DNA of 48,755 bases from Conoideocrella luteorostrata (GCA_032433595.1 JASWJB010000327.1:1-48755), one strand, 5' to 3'; shown: positions 11,463 through 21,538, counted from the first letter of the stretch. Notes: a model not told the origin generated them from the letters alone. Made by a program: numbers and translations.

Positions 11463-14400
11463 TCAAGGTCGTTTGTTTGGTTCATCTACTAACATGACGT
11501 TTAGTCGTGAAAGACCGGACCGTCGTTTCTTTAGGACAACCCTGGGACTCGCCGCGTCTGCAGAATATGACGCAAATGTGGTTGTTGTATCTACTAAACT
11601 CGTACGTGGAGGCGTACTTGTCGGAATGTGCTCCGTGGCTGAGGAGCCACTGTCACCGCTGCGGCCGCCAATACAAGCATGCTCTCCTCTTAATGGTAAT
11701 GTCCCCTTGATGATATGATGCTCCATGCCGCCCCAGCAACTTTGCTCCCACGCCTCCCGTATGGCAAGGCCCAGTGTAAGTGCGACTGGTCTGGCAACAC
11801 TATTCCCCACTATCTTCATTTGCTGCGCTACAGTACCGAGAATGACCTCCTCGTCACGGAATCCTTGCGCGCGACGTGCTTCCATGATGGAAATGGGCCG
11901 GTCCTCGTCCCAGTGTAGGTGGCGGCCATTCTTGTGGTCGCCGGGCGATTGGGTAGTCAAGACAGTCTCCATCAGTCGATCAGGACATATACGCCCCCAG
12001 GCGCTGGAATTTTTCCGAATTAGAGCGGCTGCTTTTGACACGGCGGTTTGTTTTCTGGGCTCACTCAAGAATATGGATTGTTCTGCCGCCGTCATATTCT
12101 TGCTGGCCTCGAGAAAGTTCATGCCCCATGGGTGTTTTGGAATCAGCGAAATTCGTCTTCTGACCGCCCTGGTAAATCCGGTAGATAGGCGATGGTCTGG
12201 AAATGCAATACATGTGTCTGGTTGGCTGTCGTAAATTCTGGGCAGACCACTGGTTGCTTGTGAGGCGGAGATGAACGTGAATGGTGTTGCCGTAGAAATG
12301 GCCCTTTCTACGATCGCTTGCCCGGTTGATATTTTACCGAGAGACTTCTTAGCAGTGTCGGGAGGATAGGAATGAGTTTGCCCAGGCCGGGTTGGCAGCC
12401 TATAGCCTGGCGCAGCAAACATTAAGAACACTCTGGAGCGAAGCTGTGCTGCTCCGCAGGATGAAGCATCGAGGAGATAGAGTTCAGCCTGGTATCCCAT
12501 GCCGACAATTGCGCATAGAAGCTGACTGAAGACGTCTTGAGCTCGGTTGGCTTGGTTGCATATGATACCCGGGACGTTTTCCAAAACACCATATTTTGGC
12601 CGGTATAGGTCCACCGATGATGCAAATGCCGCTACGAGGGACTGATTTTTTCGTTGCTGCTCGGTTGTCTTATCGTTGGTGAGATTTGAAAACCCGGGAC
12701 AGGGGCTCCCGCCAGATACAAAATCGACCTTGCCAATGGTAGGGACAGATTTTGAGAATTGACCATTGATAACCAATTTGTGAAGTTCGTCTATGGAGCC
12801 CAGGAAAGGGCTCACTAGTTCTGGATGCCTGCAGTTAGCCATATATGTATGGATGGGCACAGTCTCGTAGTCATTTATCCAGTTCATTCGGACGGCGCCG
12901 CCCTCTTCAAGGCCACGGCCGAAATTCCCTCCTCCGCAGAACAAATCTAGGCCCTGAAGTGTCGGAATATGAAGGGTAGGATCAAAGCCTTGCTTCATTG
13001 ACTTGGGAAATACCCGCAATGGAATATACTTGAATGAGTTGTTTGAATCCACGGTTTCCTCATGGGTAATAAAGAAAAAGCAGCCTACTCTATCGCGACT
13101 GTACGGAGTAGGGATCTTCACATCGTGCTTGAAAAACCGGATGTGACAGCGGCCAAAAATTCGACTGGCAGCGCATTTGACTAGTCGGTTGCTGTAGACC
13201 AACTCGTTAACGGGAGCCGTTGGCACTGTTGGGTCAACGTCCTTCCGTCTGAAAAACCTTCGAAACTGGAACATGGCGCCGTCACTTATTAGCTCGCAAG
13301 GCTCGGACCTTGTGCCACCAGGGCTGACCTGAAGAAGAAGCGTATCGCCTACTTGGTATTCATTCTCCTCTGTTAGCCTTGTAAGAAATAGAGTTGTATT
13401 ATGGGAGCAACATGTATTATGATCCTGTAGCGCTACCCATTTCCTCTCCTGGTTGAGGTAGACTTGGCGGCAGAAGAACTCAGAACTAGTTGTCGAATTC
13501 CCACCGAATTCAACTTCATGAATGCCAAGGACTTCATCGTCTTGAATTTTATGCTTCTCGGAGCACGAGCAATGATCAGAGAGAAACAGCTCATTATCCC
13601 ATGGGTACTTCATTAGGCCGCACAGAGTATCAACTGGTCGGTAGTACCATAAGACTTCAAATTTCCTACCCTGCTCGCTAACATAGACCTTCTGGACTCT
13701 GCCAAACCATCGATCAACATCATAAAAGCCGTTGGAAACTTCACGTTTCCATGGCGACCTAGAACTTGCATCATCTCTTCTAGTGGAAATTGTATCGCCG
13801 ACTCTTATATGTTCGAGATATCTGCCCTGCATAGTAGTTATATCGGCCGTTGGTAGGTTTAGGCGTGGTATAGTAGCATGCTCTAGATGATTATCAGTTA
13901 TCACACGCGCTCTGAGTGTTTCACATTCATGGCTCATGGGCATTGCTTGCAGTTTTTTTCCGAAGGCAAGATGCGAAAAGAGTCCATAAATATAATCTGT
14001 GACAATGGTTGGGCTCTCTGCGACGGAGGTCTTGCTTGTAGTAGTGCATTGCTGTTGTTGCTCTGGATACATAGTGAAGTCCCAAATTTCAGCCCAAATG
14101 CTGTGGAAATACGCATCGGTCTCCCCAAGCACTCCAATAGTTTCCTTATATAAGAAAGCAACGTTGGCAACGATGGAAGTTCGGAAATCATCTGATGGAT
14201 GCTGACACAGCCAAGCCATAAAAACTGGCATGTCCCCGTGAATTTGAATGAGCCGCTGCTTGAATATGCTCTCAAAATGATAAAGTCGAACTCGTATTTG
14301 ATCTTTTGCCATGATAACCAGAAAGTCAACAAAGTGCTTGCTCAAGTCGGCAACCCAGAGAAATGGGCCGAAGAAGCGGCGATATTCTGTAGCTGGACTT

Positions 14401-14882
14401 CCCAGCTTGTAGTGTATGGCATTTCCCCTACATAAATCTGAATGCAACCAAATTTGACCTCTTGTTGTGTGAGAAGAGAGGCATCTGTAGTTGCCGATCG
14501 GAACTGTCCTGAAGGGTACACGCTTCACGAATATTTTCAACGCACCAACGCTTAAAATGCCGTCGAAGAAGAAGCCATCGAATCCTCTTTTGGTACACAG
14601 TTGGTGTAAACAGCGCATCTCGCATGGGTACAATTTTGTGTCACAGTAAATGGCGAAATCGTCGAGGCTGATTTCAACATAATCTTGTTGAGCATCGGCG
14701 AGTGACGGATCCGATTTCAGCGCCTGAAGAAGACTCTGCAAAGCTTCAAATTCGGATTTCTGAGGTGCGTTCGATGTGTAGGGCTCAAAACAAGACCTGG
14801 GCGATGTGAGTTGTAGATTTGGAATGTTAACTGTGGTTTGTGGCTTGCACGGAGACTGGTTTGGTTCAGTCGAGCCACGCAT
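11463..14882 (-). CDS. dim-2: DIM-2-like DNA (cytosine-5) methyltransferase
   Basis: Predicted nuclear 5-methylcytosine writer. In Neurospora, DIM-2 performs essentially all DNA methylation, guided by H3K9me3 and HP1, mostly on RIP-mutated repeats. The single 1,139-aa frame carries a BAH-type region (about residues 360-485, from RVGDTISTRR), a second BAH-like stretch (about 500-620) and the catalytic domain. Motif I is LDLFCGGGNFGRGLEEGG (about 645). Motif IV is GGSPCPGFSNL (about 727), containing the catalytic Cys. Motif VI is LENVPG (about 768), motif VIII AAQLRSRVF (about 812), and motif X GNSVARPVA (about 1029). All key residues are intact. It is shorter than Neurospora DIM-2 (about 1,450 aa), mostly at the N-terminus, so an upstream exon is possible. 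The FCGGGNFGRGLEEGG signature favours DIM-2 over RID/Masc1. No introns are seen. One TACTCCGTA copy lies inside the frame, encoding TPY. Confidence 0.92.
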   Translation of the reverse strand: MRGSTEPNQSPCKPQTTVNIPNLQLTSPRSCFEPYTSNAPQKSEFEALQSLLQALKSDPSLADAQQDYVEISLDDFAIYCDTKLYPCEMRCLHQLCTKRGFDGFFFDGILSVGALKIFVKRVPFRTVPIGNYRCLSSHTTRGQIWLHSDLCRGNAIHYKLGSPATEYRRFFGPFLWVADLSKHFVDFLVIMAKDQIRVRLYHFESIFKQRLIQIHGDMPVFMAWLCQHPSDDFRTSIVANVAFLYKETIGVLGETDAYFHSIWAEIWDFTMYPEQQQQCTTTSKTSVAESPTIVTDYIYGLFSHLAFGKKLQAMPMSHECETLRARVITDNHLEHATIPRLNLPTADITTMQGRYLEHIRVGDTISTRRDDASSRSPWKREVSNGFYDVDRWFGRVQKVYVSEQGRKFEVLWYYRPVDTLCGLMKYPWDNELFLSDHCSCSEKHKIQDDEVLGIHEVEFGGNSTTSSEFFCRQVYLNQERKWVALQDHNTCCSHNTTLFLTRLTEENEYQVGDTLLLQVSPGGTRSEPCELISDGAMFQFRRFFRRKDVDPTVPTAPVNELVYSNRLVKCAASRIFGRCHIRFFKHDVKIPTPYSRDRVGCFFFITHEETVDSNNSFKYIPLRVFPKSMKQGFDPTLHIPTLQGLDLFCGGGNFGRGLEEGGAVRMNWINDYETVPIHTYMANCRHPELVSPFLGSIDELHKLVINGQFSKSVPTIGKVDFVSGGSPCPGFSNLTNDKTTEQQRKNQSLVAAFASSVDLYRPKYGVLENVPGIICNQANRAQDVFSQLLCAIVGMGYQAELYLLDASSCGAAQLRSRVFLMFAAPGYRLPTRPGQTHSYPPDTAKKSLGKISTGQAIVERAISTATPFTFISASQATSGLPRIYDSQPDTCIAFPDHRLSTGFTRAVRRRISLIPKHPWGMNFLEASKNMTAAEQSIFLSEPRKQTAVSKAAALIRKNSSAWGRICPDRLMETVLTTQSPGDHKNGRHLHWDEDRPISIMEARRAQGFRDEEVILGTVAQQMKIVGNSVARPVALTLGLAIREAWEQSCWGGMEHHIIKGTLPLRGEHACIGGRSGDSGSSATEHIPTSTPPRTSLVDTTTTFASYSADAASPRVVLKKRRSGLSRLNVMLVDEPNKRP
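13102..13110 (+). repeat. TACGGAGTA motif inside the dim-2 coding sequence
   Basis: The only exact copy within a coding exon. Read on the minus strand it gives ACT CCG TAC (Thr-Pro-Tyr), located between the BAH-like region and motif I. Confidence 0.8.
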
Positions 14883-15512
14883 GGCCCTCGCAGTCGTTAT
14901 CGTTATCCTGTCTGTAGAAAACCACGCTTTGGTAGCACGAATTTAATAACATAAATGTCAAGCAACGAGGTTATACGGATGAAGAAGAAAGAACTCGATC
15001 AGCATCTGTAAGGGGAACCAGCAGTTGTAACGAATTGCAGCTTAGGAGGGTGCGAGGAAGTGAGAAGAAAGTGAACAAGCCATTGTTACATACACACCTT
15101 CCCTCCATCACAGCGACACAAACGCCCAAATTTGGATGCCTCATAAGACCCAGAGTGGACAGTATATTGGCGTTTTTTCTTTTGATTAAAAGTGGCGGTA
15201 AGCGATAGATATGTATCGGCATATAGACACAGCACAGACAAAAGAACCGTTTGGAGCACCGTCACAGTCATGAATTATCAGTTATCTAGTGATTGCGTCC
15301 TTTGTCTCGATACCTACACGCAAGAGAGGCATCACAAACGAAGCCCTATTTCGCCATGCTGCGAGGCAGAACAGTCATCGCGCTTATGACCACACAAGCT
15401 CTAAAACGCCGCCCACTAAACCTGGTGGTAGTCCATGATGCACCCATAACACACTCATGGGATCGTTACTTCGTAATATTCGTGTGCAGGCTAAATCGAT
15501 AGCAGGCAGCTT
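14883..15512. other. Intergenic region, dim-2 promoter side
   Basis: Lies between the dim-2 start and the sld2 stop, both on the minus strand. It should hold the dim-2 promoter and the sld2 3' UTR. No convincing ORF or repeat was seen. Confidence 0.5.
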
Positions 15513-17027
15513 TCAACGTCGACGTCGAAATCGACTGTTAAACCCAGGTCCTCCCTTTGCCCCATGATTCTTTAATTTCAACCGATGGAAATTTGCATGT
15601 GCAAGCTCATTGACCTTTCTTGCCACTTTCTTCACTGGCCCCTCCGTCTTGGATTTCTTAGCTTTCTTGCCATCATTCGGTTTTGAGATTGCTTCACGGC
15701 GGTCACCGTCAGAAGTGTTGCCATCTTGAAAGCCTCCATCTGGACCGGCGGCCGCCTGAGTTTCTGGCATCACTTCTTCACCATCACTGTGCCCTTCAGC
15801 GCCTTGGTCGTGAGATATGGTTTGCGGCCTCTTTTTCATAATTGGTCGCATGTTGGTCTTTCGTGTAGTCCTCTTTTGACCCTTCTTTTTGAATACTGGT
15901 AAGGGATTGCCATTCCGGTCAACCCCGTCCTCAACAGGACTGTCGTACATTTCCTCAGTATCGAAGCCACCTAATAGAGCGGGTCGATTCTGGCTATCTG
16001 GTTCCAGTACTGCAGGGGCTGGCTTGATCCCTATAGATGGAGACTTTGGCATAGGCACATGTGAAGCATCGTTCTCTACCTCGCGAAGAGCTTCCAGGTC
16101 ATCGTCTAGAGCATCATCTTCCACCCTTCTTAGACTAGCGACTATTTCACTCAATCCACGGACTAAAGGCTTCCTTGGCAGCCGTAACGGTGCCGGATCG
16201 GTAAACATGTTATTTTCGTCAACGGCGGGCAGGGAGTGTCGTTTTAGGAAGGCTGGGGTGTCGAATTGGAGCTTAGAAACTGAAGATGGTGTCTTGCTGT
16301 CTATGCTTCCTCGACGATTCTTCATTGGTGTGGCGAACATGTTCAACCTTTGCTTCTTGCTTGCCGACATGGGTGTTCTACCTAGCTTTGTCGAGAGGTC
16401 ATGGTTCTCCATTGCCGTTCGCTTGCTAGGAGTCGATAGAACATTCACATGTGATCGACTTGGCGTCCCGTCCGGTCTACTTTTGTCTGGTTTCGAAGGA
16501 GTTCCTAACTCCTTTTCAACCAGCAGATCGAAAAGCCCCAGTACTCGACCATCTCGTTGCGGTGTAGGACCTAAAGACGTAACCGGAGCAGGGCTGAATA
16601 GTTTTCTTGATATTGCCGGGGAGTTCATTAAGTCTTCGCCGTGGGAGCGCTGTTTCGAAGGCGTCTCGGCATACTTGGTTTTCTTGAGAGGAGTCTCTGC
16701 TGGTCTGGGCTCCGGCTTGCGTTTCTTGGGTTTGGATTCTGATTTCGAAGGTAGAGGGAGCTTTCCGGACAGTATATCGCGGAACTTGCTGTACTCTTTA
16801 TATTTTTGGGCTATCTTACCCGTTAGATTCATAAAAACCTTGGTCTTGCTGAAGTACTTGTCGGTAGGTCCATCAAGCAACTCACCAATGTCAGGATTGC
16901 CCTTTATATCTTGCCGTCCGGGTTTAGCTCCATAATGGGATTGTGCCCATTCATTCTCCCATCGTTTCAGCTCAGAGCGCACCTCTTTCGATTTATTTTC
17001 GTACTCGGCTTTGGTCTCGTCGTCCAT
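15513..17027 (-). CDS. sld2: DNA replication regulator Sld2 (Drc1)
   Basis: Replication-initiation factor. In yeast, CDK-phosphorylated Sld2 binds Dpb11 and helps load GINS and Pol epsilon for CMG assembly. The N-terminus reads RSELKRWENEWAQSHYG then KPGRQDIKGNPDI and KYKEYSKFRDILSGK, the Drc1-Sld2 / RecQL4-N signature. The body is basic and low-complexity with many S/TP sites, fitting CDK control. The last 25 residues are basic (KNHGAKGGPG, RFRRRR). Although the frame is open throughout, I infer exons 17027-16886 and 16810-15513 with a 75-nt intron (16885-16811) having GTGAGT, CTAAC and TAG signals. Removing it restores NPDI-AQKYKEY and gives 479 aa rather than 504. It is divergent to the RING gene, 336 bases away. 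Confidence 0.9.
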   Translation of the reverse strand: MDDETKAEYENKSKEVRSELKRWENEWAQSHYGAKPGRQDIKGNPDIGELLDGPTDKYFSKTKVFMNLTGKIAQKYKEYSKFRDILSGKLPLPSKSESKPKKRKPEPRPAETPLKKTKYAETPSKQRSHGEDLMNSPAISRKLFSPAPVTSLGPTPQRDGRVLGLFDLLVEKELGTPSKPDKSRPDGTPSRSHVNVLSTPSKRTAMENHDLSTKLGRTPMSASKKQRLNMFATPMKNRRGSIDSKTPSSVSKLQFDTPAFLKRHSLPAVDENNMFTDPAPLRLPRKPLVRGLSEIVASLRRVEDDALDDDLEALREVENDASHVPMPKSPSIGIKPAPAVLEPDSQNRPALLGGFDTEEMYDSPVEDGVDRNGNPLPVFKKKGQKRTTRKTNMRPIMKKRPQTISHDQGAEGHSDGEEVMPETQAAAGPDGGFQDGNTSDGDRREAISKPNDGKKAKKSKTEGPVKKVARKVNELAHANFHRLKLKNHGAKGGPGFNSRFRRRR

Positions 17028-17363
17028 GATGACCGATCTCTTCTGCCTCGCAGGTCGTCACATGGAAAACAGGAGAGAAGCCTTTTCTTTGCAAAATGAA
17101 GAACGAAGCGGTGGGGCTAGATGCTATAGACCTACTTCGCGTCGTGTAACGCGTCGGGTTTGGTAGCGTCGAGGGGCCGCTGGGATCCACGGGGACGGGG
17201 ACCCCACACCACTACTCACCATATCGGCCAGCATCCTCAAGACCGACTTTCAGCCCCACTGCATTCCGTCATGGCAATTCTAGAGCGATGGAAAGGCTAC
17301 GATTTGCCTCGTGCAACGCCGAACGGGGTCCCCTTGTTGATTGCGGCTGTGATTTCAGTCGCC
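17028..17363. promoter_or_regulatory. Shared divergent promoter region, sld2 / RING gene
   Basis: Only 336 bases separate the two divergent start codons (243 if the RING gene starts at 17271). It contains GC-rich stretches such as GGGGACGGGGACCCC near 17189-17203. No TATA box is obvious. Confidence 0.4.
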
Positions 17364-18440
17364 ATGGAGTCAGAACAGGTCAAATTTGACGATGATCTCC
17401 AGCGTCGTATCCTGAAGAGCACCCTCGATGAAGTGGCCGCAAGAGACGAAGACAAAGCGGACTGCTGTGTCATTTGTCTCGACGTCGTCACAGAACAATG
17501 CGAAGCTCTCCCATGCGGCCACCGCAATTTCGACTACATGTGCGTTTCAAATTGGCTTTTTGAAACCCCCCAATGTCCTCTTTGCAAAGCAAAAGTGGTC
17601 AAAGTTGTACATGGACCCAAAGATGCGCAGATAACAACGTTTTTTGACCAGAAATCTACTCCGGCAGCTTCTGCGGATAATACCACCAGACTGCCGGAAA
17701 CCTCTTTCGGCGCCACAAATTATGCACGTCGAGCAAGAGCCACTTGTCCTAGATCAAGATACAGACGAATCGAAGAACGAAACAGGTCAGCGCCCATCTC
17801 AGACGTGATCGCGATCCGCCGAGATGTGTATCGTCGGCAGCAATTCTCGAAGCACGTCGGCTCCAACCGACTTTCTCGCTACCGAGAACTTACGCCACAT
17901 ATGTTCTGCACGGATGCGGAACTTGTCTCCCGCGCGAGAATGTGGACAAGGCGAGAGCTGCGAGTGTTTTCGTTCCTATCGCCATGCGACAACGACGACA
18001 ACAGCACGACACATCGCAGCAACCTTACAACTTCAGGATCCGCCGTTCAGCAGCGTCGCCGCGCCAATAATGCCGAGTTTCTACTTGAGTACATCATCGC
18101 GATACTCAAGTCGGTGGACATCATGGGTAGCGGTGGTCAGGCCGAAGACATGCTGACCGAGTTTTTGGGACGAGAAAGCACGAAGCTGTTCCTGCACGAA
18201 CTTCGCGCCTGGTTACGAAGCCCGTTTTCAAAGCTCGAAGACTGGGACAGAGCTGTGCAGTATGAGAATATGTCGGAGGGGAGGTCATCAAGAGCAGGGG
18301 AAATGTCCAGTGGCAGATTTAGCGGCGAAGGACGGTCAAGAAGTCGTTCTAATCGAAGACACCGTGATGGCACTGGGCAAAAAGGTGATTTTTATCGTCC
18401 TAGAAGGGGACAACATATATCGCGAAACGACTGTAGATAA
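17364..18440 (+). CDS. TOPORS-like RING-finger E3 ubiquitin/SUMO ligase
   Basis: RING at residues 35-74: C35-x2-C38, C51-G-H53, C60, C71-x2-C74. The position usually held by the fifth Cys ligand is Asp57 (FDYMC), so this is a Cys/His/Asp variant RING. After it, a block reads RRDVYRR, RYRELTPHMF, TRRELRVF, FLGRESTKLFLHELRAWLRSPF. This parallels the region of animal TOPORS that follows its RING (YR..RYRDIS, LKRELTVL, FIHEFISFARSPF). TOPORS is a nuclear dual ubiquitin/SUMO E3, so a nuclear role is inferred. The C-terminus is Arg/Ser-rich (RSRSRSNRRHRDG). I prefer ATG 17364 (358 aa, strong context GCCATGG); in-frame ATG 17271 would add 31 unconserved-looking residues. No introns are seen. Confidence 0.8.
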   Translation: MESEQVKFDDDLQRRILKSTLDEVAARDEDKADCCVICLDVVTEQCEALPCGHRNFDYMCVSNWLFETPQCPLCKAKVVKVVHGPKDAQITTFFDQKSTPAASADNTTRLPETSFGATNYARRARATCPRSRYRRIEERNRSAPISDVIAIRRDVYRRQQFSKHVGSNRLSRYRELTPHMFCTDAELVSRARMWTRRELRVFSFLSPCDNDDNSTTHRSNLTTSGSAVQQRRRANNAEFLLEYIIAILKSVDIMGSGGQAEDMLTEFLGRESTKLFLHELRAWLRSPFSKLEDWDRAVQYENMSEGRSSRAGEMSSGRFSGEGRSRSRSNRRHRDGTGQKGDFYRPRRGQHISRNDCR

Positions 18441-18996
18441 AAGGACAGCGAATTGCGCAGGCGGCGTAGTAGCTCACCTGCTTGAGTACCTGGACACTTG
18501 GGTTATGCGGTAGCATGGTTGGCGTTTGTTGACTAGAATTCATGATACCTAGGGATAATGCGGAGCTAATAATGCACAGGTTTGACATACAAGCTTACTT
18601 ATTGGATATAGAGGTAAAAATAGGTAATTATCTGCAAACTAGTTTATCTTCTGTACTTTTCTCTCTCTGTGCTCGATCAGCCTATAACTATAGCCGCGTC
18701 ACCTCCGTAACTTATTGCTGCTTGAGCCCCTTCCATCTCTGGCGGAATTCCGCCCGCTACCTCGGCGCTTACATGAACATGGACAATTCAAGCAGCAAAA
18801 TACTCACGCTAGGATATAAAAACAAGGCGGCATGATTATACTAGTTAGTTTCATGCATATTTGTGATTACGCGGACGTGGTTGGCGGACAAATATAAAAA
18901 GGCAGTCTCACTGTAAATTCTCCAAGTGCAGCTTTTCTTACACATTGGTTTTTCAGCTTGTTTCTTGTCTTCGAAAACCATATACACTCTAACACT
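18441..18996. other. Intergenic region, oxidoreductase promoter side
   Basis: AT-rich around 18530-18660. No credible ORF. The TATA-like box at 18893 belongs to the next gene. Confidence 0.5.
18893..18900 (+). promoter_or_regulatory. TATA-like box
   Basis: TATAAAAA lies 104 bases upstream of ATG 18997, a plausible distance for a fungal core promoter, and is followed by pyrimidine-rich sequence. Confidence 0.45.
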
Positions 18997-19713
18997 ATGA
19001 CTGATTTCAACATTAAAATCATATCAGACACCGTCTGCCCTTTTTGCTACCTCGGGCGTGCTCGTCTCGAGCGCGCCATCAAGCTATATCGCAAGACAGT
19101 GGCAGAAGGATCTTCATCCAAGTTCAACATCCAGTGGCACGCGTATCGCCTGAATATTGACCCGCCGCCTGAGTCCGTTCTGGTTCAGGACATTGCTGCG
19201 CAAAAGTTCGGCGCAGATAGATTGACATCGAAGCGTGCCCGAATGACTCAGCTTGGACGCGAAGAGGGCTTCAACTTCACTTTCAGTGGGCGTATCGGCA
19301 ACACCCGGGATTCGCATCGACTTATTCAGTTGGGTAGAACAAAGGGACCAGAGACGGAAGATCGCGTGGCCATGGCGGTGATGCGTATGTTCTTTGAGGA
19401 GGATGGGGATATTACTAGTTGGACGGATTTAGCTCGTGCAGCAGAGGCAGCAGGCATTCCGTCGGCAGAGACAATGGCCTGGCTTGAAGGCAATCATGGA
19501 GGTGACGAAGTTGATCGAGAGGTTAAAGAGGCGTATGCGAGAGGCCAAAAGGGTGTACCATCATTCGTTATCAACGATAATTGGGAGGTTGATGGCGCTG
19601 GGGACGTTTCTGAATTCCTGGAACAATTCGTTCGAGCCAGAGACAATGTTGGGGGACTCAAAACCGATCTTCGCTCTGCCGATTGGTACACAAATGATGG
19701 TTGCGCAGTATAG
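18997..19713 (+). CDS. DsbA-family thioredoxin-fold protein (FrnE-like)
   Basis: A 238-aa single-exon protein of the DSBA-like / FrnE / 2-hydroxychromene-2-carboxylate isomerase superfamily. The N-terminus FNIKIISDTVCPFCYLG is the first beta strand plus the CxxC site (C14-P-F-C17), so it should be a thiol-disulfide oxidoreductase; the substrate is unknown. A helical insert follows (RARLERAIKLY, FTFSGRIGNTRDSHRLIQLG). The thioredoxin-fold end has GVPSFVIND, including the cis-Pro motif. No signal peptide, so probably cytosolic. The frame is open upstream to a TTG at 18958, but the first ATG is 18997. Its stop lies 69 bases from that of the convergent spc34. Confidence 0.9.
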   Translation: MTDFNIKIISDTVCPFCYLGRARLERAIKLYRKTVAEGSSSKFNIQWHAYRLNIDPPPESVLVQDIAAQKFGADRLTSKRARMTQLGREEGFNFTFSGRIGNTRDSHRLIQLGRTKGPETEDRVAMAVMRMFFEEDGDITSWTDLARAAEAAGIPSAETMAWLEGNHGGDEVDREVKEAYARGQKGVPSFVINDNWEVDGAGDVSEFLEQFVRARDNVGGLKTDLRSADWYTNDGCAV

Positions 19714-19782
19714 GATAGTCGATGGCTCGTTTGAGTATTTTGTAAATTGGGTATCGTAGAGTATCATAAATCTTCTTTCTCC

Positions 19783-20591
19783 TCACATATTCATCAGACC
19801 TCCCAAGTCCTTTTCCATTTGCCGTAACCTTGCTTGGAGTTCCCTCTTCTTCGCCTCCATCTCCTTTGCTTCTGCCTCTTCTCTGCGGAGGTCATCCTCA
19901 GTCCATAACTGGCTCTCATCTGCAGCATCGTCATTATCATCATCGTCATCACCCATCCAACCTTTATTCATGCCCGCCAATTGTTGGTTTTGCTCAGCAA
20001 CTTTGGCTTCATAGTATGCCAATGTGTTCTTCCCATTACGGTTCTGGTTTCGCAGTGATGAAATGCGATCCCTGGCTCCTGGCAGCTCATAGACGCCACA
20101 GAGCTTCTCCGCACCACGGAGCAAAATATCAACATCGACGTCGCCTTTGCGATCAGTCTCCACCTTCCGAAGTTGAGAGTGCATTTCGCCACCGAGCACG
20201 GCGGCAACGGCGGTGTGACGGCGAGGATTGGTAGCACTGCACGAGGGAGGACCAGTGGTTACTTCACCGCAAGCTACATTGAAGACGGTTTGCCGTCTCT
20301 TTGTACCTCTTGTCTCTTGCTCGGCGCTTCTACTGCTCTGGGTTGCAGGAGGTGGAGGAGGCGGAACGGAAAAGAGAGCTCGTTCGTGAGTTTCCGTATC
20401 TCTAATCAGGGATGTGATTTCATGGTTTGAGAGAAGGGCATTCGCGAAGATCTTTGGAGGAGGAAAGCTGCGCAACTAGTAAGTTTTTGGAACCATTGTG
20501 CTAGAATGTGCGGAATGGAAAATTACGGTAATGCGTCAATGCCTTGACACGAATAGGATATTTGTTCGAGGTGGCCGGAAAGAATCGACAT
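19783..20591 (-). CDS. spc34: DASH/Dam1 complex subunit Spc34
   Basis: Subunit of the fungal Dam1/DASH ring that couples kinetochores to spindle microtubules; in yeast Spc34 is an Aurora B (Ipl1) substrate. There are two exons on the minus strand: 20591-20527 and 20467-19783. The 59-nt intron (20526-20468) has donor GTAATT and acceptor GCGCAG. Splicing joins MSILSGHLEQIS..GIDALP to FPPPKIFANALLSNHEITSLIRDTE, the Spc34 N-terminal signature; without exon 1 the frame has no ATG. The protein is 249 aa. Residues about 55-75 are Pro-rich, then a conserved block DVDILLRGAEKLCGVYELPGA. The acidic D/N run and the C-terminal coiled coil (EAEAKEMEAKKRELQARL) close the protein. Confidence 0.88.
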
Positions 20592-21538
20592 CGTGGGCGC
20601 AGCAGCTAGGACTTGAAAATGGATCGAACGCTCCGCATACAATGACGAGGACAACCCCGAACCAGACGGCGTCTTCTACAAGATACCCGTCTTAAATGGA
20701 AGAATTCGAAAGCTCTATGACTTTAAGTTGAAGAAGATACCTCCTGTTCCCTCTGGGTGCTAGCGAGGCCAGTAGCTGGTAAGTCTTGTTGAAAAGTCAA
20801 TCGAAGTGTCGGCCATCCCCGCGACGGAAACAGAGAAGACGCGACTTCAATGGTGGGGTGACGTGGCGGCAAGGGCACTAGCTTGCCGCTGGACGACAGT
20901 GGACACCTGCTGTACGGAGCGGTGTACCGAAGAGTCGGCGATGCCACCACCAATGGATGAATTGCAGCTTTGAATACCACCTCGGGCAATACTCAGCGAC
21001 GTTTTTGGTATTACACAAATGCTTCAAACCCGTCCTTCCATGACTTTGGTTGATGGATATTTTTACCCGAAACCCACAGGAAATCGCGAGGACCAGACAA
21101 TGGAGGCGGCGTCCTTCGTGACTGACGACGGTCTGTGGCAATCGCGACGAGCGGCGGTCGACCCCCTCCTCCGGTTTATATATGCTGCTCGCGCTTTCCA
21201 GCCATCGTTGTTTGTGGCAATTGCTTACCGCGAACTAGGGGACGGACGAACAAACGAGCCACCCTGACCCTGACTTTATCTCAAGCTCATCATCAAGGTT
21301 GGTCGTGCATTTTAACCTCGCGGCGTGGTCGCAAAAGCCTGTCTCGAAACCAAGTGCCAGTTTCAAGGAATCTTTGTGCCAGTCGACGAACAAGGAACAC
21401 ATCCGTCAGCGATATCGGCACCAAATGTCCTCTGCTATAAAGGAAGGGCATTAACACCGCCGACCGGTAAGATAGAACAAACCAACATAGAGCAGGTCTT
21501 CCCGAGACGCCTTGCCTCACCGGCCTTCGCATAGAAGA
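20592..21538. other. Intergenic region upstream of the pseudogene
   Basis: No recognisable gene. It contains the spc34 promoter side and, at 21436-21442, a TATAAAG about 100 bases before the old start codon of the GT90 relic, perhaps its former core promoter. Confidence 0.45.

Noticed and set aside
15889..16935. 348-codon plus-strand frame
   Set aside because: It is the antisense shadow of sld2, whose minus-strand protein has a clear family signature.
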